Source: CAZQHK01 sp964593455 (GTDB taxonomy: Bacteria > Muiribacteriota > CAYSPT01). From it: DNA of 40,938 nt. The notes under the pieces were generated by a model. It searched no databases. It saw only the letters and a program-made list of their open reading frames with translations, and was not told the DNA's origin. The position numbers were made by a program, and so were the translations under genes. This document shows, piece by piece, positions 25,350 to 32,520 of this stretch (positions are counted from its first letter, which is position 1; each line of letters starts with the position of its first letter). The stretch is from positions 1 through 40,938 of the forward strand of contig CAZQHK010000039.1 in assembly GCA_964593455.1 (NCBI GenBank). Reading direction: 5' to 3'.

Positions 25350-25802
25350 TCAAGGGAACCACGATTGGTTTGCGATAAACGTTGTAAGAACAGTTGGTTT
25401 ATGGTCTCTGCCTTCTTTCTTGTTATTTTTGCTTGCTACCAAACTAACGATTACTCTCAACCTTTTGATCGGCAGCATCGGTTTGCTTCCATCCGGAAGC
25501 GCCGCGCCTTCAAATTCCTTGACCCGGTACTTTACCTCGTAGATCTTCACATCGTTATCATTTTTGCACATAGCGAGAATGACTTCCGGCAAGGGGCCCT
25601 CATCAAAAATCCCCTGGTACGGGTAGTTGCGGATGAGTTCCATGGTGCTGGTGGCGATATTGATTGACTTGGCGTTGTTTGCCAGCTTCACCGTCTCGGT
25701 GGTCCCAAATAACATCATTCCGAATATCGTCACCAGGCCCACGCCCAGGATAGCCACGACGATAAGCGCTTCAATCATGGAAAAAGCCCGGCGGCGTATC
25801 AC
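25350..25802 (-). CDS. PilV-like minor pilin/pseudopilin
   Basis: This 150-residue prepilin begins MIRRRAFSMIEALIVVAIL: a short basic leader, cleavage site Ala-Phe with Glu at +5, and then the hydrophobic alpha-1 helix (about residues 10-30). Ala replaces the usual Gly at -1, which prepilin peptidases can tolerate. The rest resembles PilV/GspI-type minor subunits, with NAKSINIATSTMELIRN typical of the helix continuation. The GTG start overlaps the TAG stop of the upstream gene and has a GGAGG site seven bases upstream. It would initiate or prime a pilus or pseudopilus together with the PilW-like gene downstream. Confidence 0.88.
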   Translation of the reverse strand: MIRRRAFSMIEALIVVAILGVGLVTIFGMMLFGTTETVKLANNAKSINIATSTMELIRNYPYQGIFDEGPLPEVILAMCKNDNDVKIYEVKYRVKEFEGAALPDGSKPMLPIKRLRVIVSLVASKNNKKEGRDHKPTVLTTFIANQSWFP

Positions 25803-27217
25803 TACATTCCCTCCTGCCAGAGGATTATCTGCCGAGACATGGTAACGTGATAGAGTGGCTTTTCACGCTCGAAAAGTTCACTGTCGACATCGAGACTTTT
25901 CGGTTCTCCAAAAATCCAGTTTTTAGCCGATAGGTGCCCTTCCAGGCGGGTTCGTTTCGACGTCAGTATATCTGCCTCAGGATTGAAAACACCCAGCCTG
26001 AAAGGAGTGTTGCCCAGTCTGATTTCGTTGCTTTTACCGAGGGTAACCAGGCTGGCGAGAGACCCGGGATATTGTATGAATTTTGTGCAGTTGATGGAAG
26101 AACGGCGGCTGACCAACATTCCGCGATTTGCGTACCAGCCATTCAATAAAATTCGTTTTCGGTCGTTAATAACGACGATCCCGGGCAAAAAATATAATTT
26201 ATCACCCTTCAATTTCGTACTGTGTTGAAATCCCATGGCTGCCTCGTACTGCGTAAATGTCGGAAAATAATGGCTGGCTTTCTCGCGGCAGAAGGGATAC
26301 CCTTTGTAGATACGGTTGCTCCATTTATAACGCCAGTTGTCTTTTTTCTCTTTCTCGGTCCTTTTGAGTAGTTTGGCTATTTCTTCCTTGATCTTCCCTT
26401 CCAGGTTTTTCAAGGAGTCTGATACTTGCTGGAAAGGATCGGAATTGAGGATTTTTAATTCCTTTACAAATTTTTTCGGGATGGCCATCTGGCCGACATC
26501 TTTATTAGGCGCATTGGGGCTGGTATTTCTCCCTTTCTCCACAAATAAGAGCCATTCGTCCATGGGTGGAGGAGGGGCAATGTTGACCCTCTTGATGTCT
26601 TTTAGAATCGTGACTTTCCTGGTTAATTTATTGATGGTAACCATGGCTTTTAACTTGATGATGGCTTTCATTTCACCCGGGTCCTGGGTAGTGCCCGGCT
26701 GCGGATTGTAGTCGATGTTCGCGGTAAATTTTTCAACTTTGACCAGCGAAATATTGGCCGCGATTTGGACGGCTGACGGGCTCAAGTCAACTTCCTGTTT
26801 TTTTCCTTCCTCCCCTGTGTCTAAAAGGATGTGCTTGTAAAGGAGCGTATCTTCAATGTCACCGGGTTGCTTGCCCTGCGAGGGAATAGTCGGGTAAAGC
26901 AGTGGTTGTTGGTAGTTTACGGCGCCCATCTTTATCATTTGGCCGACAGGAGTACTTTCATCGTTCATGGTCTGGCGAACATGATAGAGCATCTCTTCTA
27001 CCAGTGCTTCAGCATACGTGGTGCATTTCTCCGAGATAATGATTCGCCGTATCCAGCGGGCTTCTGCGGTTACTCTGTTGATAAGCCCCATACCCAGTGT
27101 AAAGAGAACCAGCATCACTCCGATCACCAGGAAGGTTAGTGCACCAACTCCCCGGGAGCGGGTGGATGAGGGAACTAATCTACGGGCGCGATAGTTACGT
27201 TCTCTTTTTCTATTCAC
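25802..27217 (-). CDS. Pilin-cluster single-span membrane protein (PilX-like position), unknown function
   Basis: This 471-residue protein has a very basic N-terminus (about residues 1-22, many Arg) and one hydrophobic helix (GALTFLVIGVMLVLFTLGMGL, broken here near residue 25-45), followed by a large extracytoplasmic domain. The helix followed by VTAEARWIRRIIISEKCTTYAEALVE resembles PilX/GspK-type accessory pilins, but no G-F-T-x-x-E cleavage motif is present. It sits between comEA and the pilV-like gene, and stop and start overlap, so it belongs to the same assembly. A short late segment (GHLSAKNWIFGEPKSLDVDS) has no match I recognise. An adhesin or minor pilin role is inferred from position. 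Confidence 0.8.
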   Translation of the reverse strand: MNRKRERNYRARRLVPSSTRSRGVGALTFLVIGVMLVLFTLGMGLINRVTAEARWIRRIIISEKCTTYAEALVEEMLYHVRQTMNDESTPVGQMIKMGAVNYQQPLLYPTIPSQGKQPGDIEDTLLYKHILLDTGEEGKKQEVDLSPSAVQIAANISLVKVEKFTANIDYNPQPGTTQDPGEMKAIIKLKAMVTINKLTRKVTILKDIKRVNIAPPPPMDEWLLFVEKGRNTSPNAPNKDVGQMAIPKKFVKELKILNSDPFQQVSDSLKNLEGKIKEEIAKLLKRTEKEKKDNWRYKWSNRIYKGYPFCREKASHYFPTFTQYEAAMGFQHSTKLKGDKLYFLPGIVVINDRKRILLNGWYANRGMLVSRRSSINCTKFIQYPGSLASLVTLGKSNEIRLGNTPFRLGVFNPEADILTSKRTRLEGHLSAKNWIFGEPKSLDVDSELFEREKPLYHVTMSRQIILWQEGM

Positions 27218-27239
27218 AGACTTCAGTATATCATCAGAA

Positions 27240-27935
27240 TCACTTTTCGTTCAAGATTGAGCTAGAAGCCACAACCAAACCACGGATGAGCATTACCTTG
27301 ACCGGCCCGATTCCCGGTACATCGGTAAGGCCTTCAACGCAGGCAAAATTTCCGTTTTGGCTTCGATGACGTATGATGTCGCGGGCCAGGACAGGCCCGA
27401 TTCCCGGCAGGTTGCAAAGATCGTTAAAACCGGCTTCGTTGATATTTACTCTCCGTCCGTCTTTAGGGGAGACAGTGCTCGGCGGCGGTGCAGCTTCTCG
27501 TTTTTTACCGGAAAAACCGATTACCAGCGAGCTTTTCATTCGACGCACCCGGTTGTCTCCCATTCCCGGAACCCGCTTGAGTTCATCCAGCGTGCCGTAA
27601 TGCCCGTACCGGCGCCGGTACGCTACAATGCGCCCGGCCAATCCTTCGGCTATCCCGGGAATGTTGCAGAGTTCCCGAACCGTGGCCTGATTCAGATCGA
27701 GGGGCAGCTCAACATCGGTCCGTTTCTCCTGGTTGCGGCCACTCTCAGCCGTTTCAACACTTCCAGAAAAAGCCGCCATTTTTTTATCACGGGATTTCCC
27801 CTTTATCGCTGCTCCCACGATTTCACCTGGAGTGGAGGCCTGGGCTGTCGACCAGGAAACTACCGCTCGTATGACGGCCAGGAGTATTACCAGGAAAACA
27901 ATGGCCCTACGTTCCCGGGGGTTGTATTTGATCAT
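27240..27935 (-). CDS. comEA: ComEA-like DNA-binding protein with two tandem helix-hairpin-helix modules
   Basis: This 231-residue membrane-anchored protein would capture double-stranded DNA outside the inner membrane for uptake. An N-terminal helix (AIVFLVILLAVIRAVVSW, about residues 11-28) is followed by a linker. A first (HhH)2 module lies at about 77-140 (LDLNQATVRELCNIPGI ... LKRVPGMGDNRV), and a second at about 168-228 (VNINEAGFNDLCNLPGI ... LTDVPGIGPVKV). Most ComEA proteins have a single such module. It is the first gene of the operon, behind a near-perfect sigma-54 promoter. The ATG at 27935 has AAGGTG upstream. The pilin-like genes downstream and the ComEC-like gene further on support a DNA-uptake role. 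Confidence 0.9.
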   Translation of the reverse strand: MIKYNPRERRAIVFLVILLAVIRAVVSWSTAQASTPGEIVGAAIKGKSRDKKMAAFSGSVETAESGRNQEKRTDVELPLDLNQATVRELCNIPGIAEGLAGRIVAYRRRYGHYGTLDELKRVPGMGDNRVRRMKSSLVIGFSGKKREAAPPPSTVSPKDGRRVNINEAGFNDLCNLPGIGPVLARDIIRHRSQNGNFACVEGLTDVPGIGPVKVMLIRGLVVASSSILNEK

Positions 27936-27967
27936 GCCGGCACCTTCTTTCTCTACTCGCCTAATAG

Positions 27968-27983
27968 AGCCAATTCCGTGCCA
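27968..27983 (-). promoter_or_regulatory. Sigma-54 (-24/-12) promoter of the comEA/pilin operon
   Basis: On the minus strand, TGGCACGGAATTGGCT carries the full TGGCACG -24 element and GG-N10-GC spacing to the -12 element. It lies 32 bases before the comEA ATG. Paired enhancer-like palindromes lie 119 bases further upstream. Confidence 0.85.
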
Positions 27984-28005
27984 ACATGTATCTTGATCTT
28001 TCTTT

Positions 28006-28070
28006 CCACTTGACTTGTTGAGGAATAAATAAGTTGAACCTCAAGTGGATTCGCCGCTTAAACCGGCGAA
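28006..28070. repeat. Nested inverted repeats between enhancer sites and the comEA promoter
   Basis: CCACTTGA (28006-28013) pairs with TCAAGTGG (28041-28048), with an overlapping alternative pairing TTGAGG/CCTCAA inside. TTCGCCG (28050-28056) pairs with CGGCGAA (28064-28070). No T-tract follows on the minus strand, so these are not obvious terminators. They sit exactly in the loop region between enhancer and promoter. Confidence 0.55.
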
Positions 28071-28101
28071 AGACAAAAGAGAAGCAAGAGAATGACAGGA
28101 C

Positions 28102-28140
28102 TGTTTTAGAATGAGACAGATCGTGTCTCATTATGAGAAA
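28102..28140. promoter_or_regulatory. Paired enhancer-like palindromes upstream of the comEA operon
   Basis: Two 17-bp sites match TGTCTCA-N3-TGAGACA: on the minus strand TGTCTCATTCTAAAACA (28102-28118) and on the plus strand TGTCTCATTATGAGAAA (28124-28140). Their centres are 22 bp apart. The facing halves form a perfect AATGAGACA-N5-TGTCTCATT palindrome. The same motif pair occurs before the comEC-like gene. Confidence 0.75.
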
Positions 28141-28196
28141 ACGAATGACGGAGAAGTTGATAGTCCCTCCATGGCCACACCTGGAGCGCTTGTGGA

Positions 28197-28883
28197 TTAC
28201 TCGGTCAAACCGTGTTTTTCCGCGTAGCCGATGAGAGCCACGATGACCGAATGGCACACTTCATCGTCCTCACGGCCGAGAGCCTGCGTGAGCTGCAGAA
28301 CAAAATCTTCCAGGTCTATTTCCCCGAAGGCATAGTACGCACTGGCCCGCATCCATTTGGAAGGGTCTTCCAGCATTTTCCCAAAGGTATCGCAGACGAT
28401 GAACTTCAGCTCATCGTACTTCCACAGGGCGATGGCGCTGTTGGCCCGGACCCGGTTGTCCTCGTCCTCCAAAAGCGGCAGCAGGAGGTCCGGTATGCGG
28501 GCGTCGTAAATGAGAGAAAGTCCCTCGATGGTGTTGGCCCGCACCCGGGTGTCGGTATCGTTGAGGTACCTGGCCAGGATGGGTATAACGTCGATGTTTC
28601 CGAAACAGCCCAGAGCCTTGACCATACTGGCCTTGACCGTGGAACTGGTCTCCTGTCCAAGGCAGTCGAGCAGACTATCCACAATCTTTGAATCCCCGAG
28701 TATTCCCAGTATTTCAACGATCTTTGCCCGGTATATCTCATTCATCCCGGGATAGATCTGCATGAGCTTGACTGAGGTCTCCGCGCCTCCCCATTCTATG
28801 ATCTTTTTTACCAGGAGTTCTCCCACAAGCGGGTCCTGTGCCGCTTCATCCAACAGCACGTTAATATCAAGATTGTTGCACAT
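28197..28883 (-). CDS. HEAT-repeat protein
   Basis: This 228-residue helical protein is built from about five HEAT-type repeats: SKIVDSLLDCLGQETSS, IDVIPILARYLNDTDTRVRANTI, ARIPDLLLPLLEDEDNRVRANSA and the following KFIVCDTFGKMLEDPSKWMRASA are successive units with the D-x-R-V-R-A turn. Such arrays are protein-interaction scaffolds, and no catalytic residues are seen. The ORF is open to 28970, but the ATG at 28883 is chosen: it overlaps the TGA of the upstream TPR gene (TGATG) and has GGAGGT six bases upstream. Co-translation with the TPR protein suggests that the two work together. Confidence 0.9.
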   Translation of the reverse strand: MCNNLDINVLLDEAAQDPLVGELLVKKIIEWGGAETSVKLMQIYPGMNEIYRAKIVEILGILGDSKIVDSLLDCLGQETSSTVKASMVKALGCFGNIDVIPILARYLNDTDTRVRANTIEGLSLIYDARIPDLLLPLLEDEDNRVRANSAIALWKYDELKFIVCDTFGKMLEDPSKWMRASAYYAFGEIDLEDFVLQLTQALGREDDEVCHSVIVALIGYAEKHGLTE

Positions 28884-31075
28884 CACTGAACCTCCATTAC
28901 CTCTTGTTCCATCGCCCCCGGCAGTTCCATCGTTTCCGGTAGCCGGGGGAAGATACCATGTACGCTGCATGATATCTCATCTTCATTATTTACCTGGTAT
29001 GTTCCGTTCTCCGGGCAGGCGCAAGCGCCCACCGGAAACGAAACCACTATCTCCCGTGTCCCGAGGATAAGATCGAGCCGGGCCATGGTGTTTGGGTCCG
29101 AGGGGAAATACCCTGCCCTGACAAGCTTCTCTCTATCGAGTTTTCCAAACCCGACGGGACTCATCCAGGAGTCCCGCTCGGAGTTATACCGGCTGACGGC
29201 GTTTTCCACGAGAAAAAGGCTGAGAAGGCAGTCGACGGTATTTTTAATCTTCGTTTCCTCATCATCAAAAGGTTCCCGCTTTTGGACCCGGCGCCGGATT
29301 TCCTGGTTTGTCTTGTAAAATACCAGAGCGGCGGCTTCCATGTGGCCTTCCTTACTATATACCCGATAGAGGCGATGCAGTACCCTGAGATTGCCGGGAT
29401 TCCTGCTGAGGATGTCGAACAGATGGGATTTATAAAGCGCGAGGGCTTCCTGGGGATGACCGTTAATAATTTCCTCCCGGTCCATTTCAAAGGAAAGATC
29501 GGTGGGGCCGGATTGCTCTTCATTCTTTTTTTTGGCGCTGGTTCCCAGGACATCCAGCGTACGTTCAGCGGTCCAGTTCTCGTCAATTACCCGGCGTTTT
29601 GGCAAGAGCCGGCCGGACTGCATAATCCTGGTCAGGTGGCCGGCATACTCCAGGACGGGATGCTCCCTTACCTCTTCCCGGGGATTACGGTCACGCCACT
29701 CAGTCCCCGGAAATAAAAAGGCCGTGATGTCGGCCAGTTCGCGCTTTTTGTGCATGAACGATATTTCCGGTGACCGTTCCACCTGTTCCAGCAGCTCTTC
29801 AATGGGCTTTGGAGCGTGGTCGCCGATCACCCTTATGTTCTCCCCGATGTCGGATATATCGATATCTTCGAGTTCGGCGGCAAGCTCCTCCGGGGAAAAA
29901 ACGATTGAACGATCAGGGTCCTCTTCCGGTATCTCACCCACGGGCATATCTCCCTGCTCTTCTTCCAGCGGCGGCAAATCAAAGGTGTCATCCGGAAAGG
30001 CTTCTTCTGTCATCGGCTCTTCTTCCACCGGTTCGTCCCACACGGAAACCGGGCCCGATTCATCCGCACCGGATTCATTCTCCAGCGCGGTGGTGAGTTC
30101 CCGATTGAAAAATACTTTCAACTTGGTCTCGTCGAGCGCTTTTTTGATCTGGGGATCATCCGGATCCAGGATGACCGCTTTTTCCAGGCACGAGAGGGCT
30201 TGCCGGTAATCTGATTTGACCTCGGTGTAATAGCGCCCGAGCCAGAACCAGTGGCGGGCGGTGCCCACTGTGTCGGGAGACAAAGCCTCGATACCTTCAC
30301 CCGATTCGCTTTCCCCTGTTTCCAGCTGATCGGTGATAGTCACCTTTTCCTGTCCTTTGATCTCACGGAGAAGATCAACAGCCCGCTGGTAATCGGGAAC
30401 CAGTTCAAGTGCTTTTTCCAGTGCGCTCATGGCTTCCTGATAATTACCTTTATCTTGATGGTACCTGGCGGACAGGTACCAGTTACGGGCTATCTCGTCA
30501 GGCGTCGGCGCCTGGACGGCTATCATCGGCTCGTCTTCTGAGACGTCCAAAACACTTTCCCCGCCTTTGAGTTTTTGCCTCACTTCTTTGAATAGCCGGG
30601 CGGCTTGAAGGTTGAAAGGATTGAGATCGAGAGACTGTTTCAAACACAACAGCGCCTCTTCTAAATTGTCTTTTTCCAGCAAGAATTCGGCATTGACATA
30701 CCATTGGTAGGAGGCGCCGTACTCACCCTTGTCGGTCTTGATATCATCGGAACTCTCGCCATATTTCTCCAACGCATTAAACAGGTACTCTTTGGCAGCC
30801 ACATTGTTTGAGTCGGCGGAAATGGCCTTCCTGAAGTATTCGATCGCTTTCTTGATGTCACCGATTTTCTCCAGGTTGTAGATACCTCTGACAGTCCAGA
30901 AATAGGATTCTTCTGAAGGAGGAGGAAGATCGGACGGCGCCCCGGCAGAATCAGACAAGCGGTGACGGCTCCAATCAGGCGGTTTGACCGGGGGGATTTC
31001 AGCACACAAACTCCGTCCGCCCAGGCTGGAAATTGCCGTTACTACGCACACCGTCAGAAACAGACGTCTTAGCAT
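28883..31075 (-). CDS. Exported TPR protein with a pseudopilin-like C-terminal Cys motif
   Basis: The 730-residue product has a signal peptide (about residues 1-24, ending GGRSLCAE). TPR units occur at about residues 50-95, 125-165, 200-245 and 280-320 (for example AMSALEKALELVPDYQRAVDLL). A long acidic region (about 330-420) and a helical C-terminal half with a further TPR-like unit (NGHPQEALALYKSHLFDIL) follow. Near the end, CACPENGTY and ISCSVHG (about residues 685-707) form a Cys/His motif that is typical of the C-termini of certain pseudopilins. The gene follows the PhoH gene by five bases and overlaps the HEAT gene. A periplasmic scaffold role, perhaps for a pilus or secretion complex, is inference. 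Confidence 0.85.
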   Translation of the reverse strand: MLRRLFLTVCVVTAISSLGGRSLCAEIPPVKPPDWSRHRLSDSAGAPSDLPPPSEESYFWTVRGIYNLEKIGDIKKAIEYFRKAISADSNNVAAKEYLFNALEKYGESSDDIKTDKGEYGASYQWYVNAEFLLEKDNLEEALLCLKQSLDLNPFNLQAARLFKEVRQKLKGGESVLDVSEDEPMIAVQAPTPDEIARNWYLSARYHQDKGNYQEAMSALEKALELVPDYQRAVDLLREIKGQEKVTITDQLETGESESGEGIEALSPDTVGTARHWFWLGRYYTEVKSDYRQALSCLEKAVILDPDDPQIKKALDETKLKVFFNRELTTALENESGADESGPVSVWDEPVEEEPMTEEAFPDDTFDLPPLEEEQGDMPVGEIPEEDPDRSIVFSPEELAAELEDIDISDIGENIRVIGDHAPKPIEELLEQVERSPEISFMHKKRELADITAFLFPGTEWRDRNPREEVREHPVLEYAGHLTRIMQSGRLLPKRRVIDENWTAERTLDVLGTSAKKKNEEQSGPTDLSFEMDREEIINGHPQEALALYKSHLFDILSRNPGNLRVLHRLYRVYSKEGHMEAAALVFYKTNQEIRRRVQKREPFDDEETKIKNTVDCLLSLFLVENAVSRYNSERDSWMSPVGFGKLDREKLVRAGYFPSDPNTMARLDLILGTREIVVSFPVGACACPENGTYQVNNEDEISCSVHGIFPRLPETMELPGAMEQEVMEVQ

Positions 31076-31080
31076 TTTTC

Positions 31081-32370
31081 CTACAAAAGTTGGGCCGCCA
31101 GGCTAGCCAGCGGACTCCTCTCTCCCTTCATGAGAACGATATTGGCGGCGATCTTCTCGTTGAGAAACCGCTGGGCCAGGTAACTGAGGCCGTTGGAGAA
31201 TTCGTCCAGGTACTGGTGGTCAATCTGGAACGGGTCCCCGGTAAAGATGATTTTGGTCCCCTCGCCAACCCGGGTAACAATCGTCTTCACCTCATGGGGG
31301 CTCAGATTTTGCGCTTCGTCAATAATCATGAAACATTTTGGCAGGCTCCGGCCACGAATATAGGTGAGAGCTTCAACCTCGATAATACCTTGCTCCTGAA
31401 CATAGGCGTATGCTTCTTCCTTGGCCTGTGCAAACAGGAAATCCAGGTTATCGGTGATCGGCTGCATCCAGTTTTGAAGTTTCTCCTCCTTCGACCCCGG
31501 AAGGTACCCGATATCTTTACCCATGGGGACGATCGGACGGGCCACTACCATTCGTTCATAGATTTTTTCCTCTACCACTTTTTGCAGCCCGCTCGCGAGT
31601 GCCAGCAGCGTCTTGCCGGTACCGGCCGGTCCCATCATGCACACCAGCTTGATATGATCCTGCAAAAGGATCTCCACGGCAAACCGCTGCTCCAGGTTCC
31701 GGGGGGATATTCCCCAGGGATTCGCACGCCGGCTGCCGAGTGGTTTCAGTTTTTTGGCCGGCCGGTCATAAATACTCAAGGCCGACTGACGGGTTTCCGG
31801 AACCTTAAGCAGCACCATCTCGTTAGGGTGCAGCGGGGTTTCAGGGGCATCGAGTTCCGAGTTGTCATAGAACCGGTTGAGGGTTTCCTCGTCCACATCA
31901 ACCTTGATATATCCCTTAAAAAGCTCCCTTATGTCGACTTTGGAAGCTTCATAGTCCTCGGCCTGAATATTGAGAGCATCGGCTTTCAAGCGCAGATTGA
32001 CATCCTTGGTGACCAGAATGGCGTTTTTTTTCTGCTCCAATAACCCTCTGGCCACAGCCAGAATCAGGTTGTCACGCTTGGTCCGGTCCAGCCCGGGTGG
32101 AAGCTGGCGGGGGTCCTGAAACTCCATTTCGATTCTCAAGATGCCTCCCGTTTTAAGTTTTATGCCGTCATGAAGTGATTTGGTTTCACCCAGTTTATCG
32201 AGAATCCGAATGGTCTCCCGGGCATTACGACCAACTATGTTCTGCCGGTTTTTCAAATTATCGAGTTCTTCCACAACCGAGATGGGAATGATGACCTCGT
32301 TCTCTTCAAACTGGAAAACCGATTCCGGATCGTGAACCAGAACATTGGTGTCGATTACGAATCTTTTCAC
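31081..32370 (-). CDS. PIN-domain/PhoH-like ATPase (YlaK type)
   Basis: This 429-residue cytoplasmic protein fuses an N-terminal PIN nuclease domain (about residues 1-135; VIDTNVLVHDPES and SVVEELDNLK carry the first acidic residues) to a PhoH-type P-loop ATPase (about 205-425). The Walker A is MGPAGTGKTLLALA, Walker B is CFMIIDEAQNLSPHE, and sensor-like KIIFTGDPFQID follows. PhoH/PhoH2-type proteins are RNA-linked helicase/nucleases. The longer ORF to 32583 is rejected: the GTG at 32370 has AAGGAG six bases upstream, and the protein then starts exactly at the family N-terminus KRFVIDTN. A promoter lies 54 bases upstream. It leads an operon with the TPR and HEAT proteins. Confidence 0.95.
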   Translation of the reverse strand: MKRFVIDTNVLVHDPESVFQFEENEVIIPISVVEELDNLKNRQNIVGRNARETIRILDKLGETKSLHDGIKLKTGGILRIEMEFQDPRQLPPGLDRTKRDNLILAVARGLLEQKKNAILVTKDVNLRLKADALNIQAEDYEASKVDIRELFKGYIKVDVDEETLNRFYDNSELDAPETPLHPNEMVLLKVPETRQSALSIYDRPAKKLKPLGSRRANPWGISPRNLEQRFAVEILLQDHIKLVCMMGPAGTGKTLLALASGLQKVVEEKIYERMVVARPIVPMGKDIGYLPGSKEEKLQNWMQPITDNLDFLFAQAKEEAYAYVQEQGIIEVEALTYIRGRSLPKCFMIIDEAQNLSPHEVKTIVTRVGEGTKIIFTGDPFQIDHQYLDEFSNGLSYLAQRFLNEKIAANIVLMKGERSPLASLAAQLL

Positions 32371-32423
32371 GTTAGTCTCCTTAGGTTGAAATGATGAAAT
32401 TAAAACACTTAAAACCCCTGCCG

Positions 32424-32452
32424 AGTATACCACAGCACCACTATCCCAACAA
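32424..32452 (-). promoter_or_regulatory. Sigma-70-type promoter of the phoH-TPR-HEAT operon
   Basis: On the minus strand, TTGTTG (32447-32452) is spaced 17 bases from TATACT (32424-32429). The leader to the GTG at 32370 is about 47 bases and includes the AAGGAG ribosome site. Confidence 0.75.
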
Positions 32453-32467
32453 CCGACAGACAGCCTG

Positions 32468-32496
32468 TTGACAGGCAGTCGCGCCACCCGCATAAT
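32468..32496 (+). promoter_or_regulatory. Sigma-70-type promoter of the SPASM-like radical SAM gene
   Basis: A perfect TTGACA (32468-32473) is spaced 17 bases from CATAAT (32491-32496). It is divergent from the phoH promoter; the two -35 boxes are 15 bases apart. The leader to the ATG at 32521 is about 18 bases and has no good ribosome site. Confidence 0.75.
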
Positions 32497-32520
32497 AGTG
32501 GTGAAAGCGCTGATCAACAC

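Noticed and set aside
27357..28013. Plus-strand 218-codon ORF opposite comEA
   Set aside because: Antisense shadow of a clear HhH protein. It would also run through the sigma-54 promoter.
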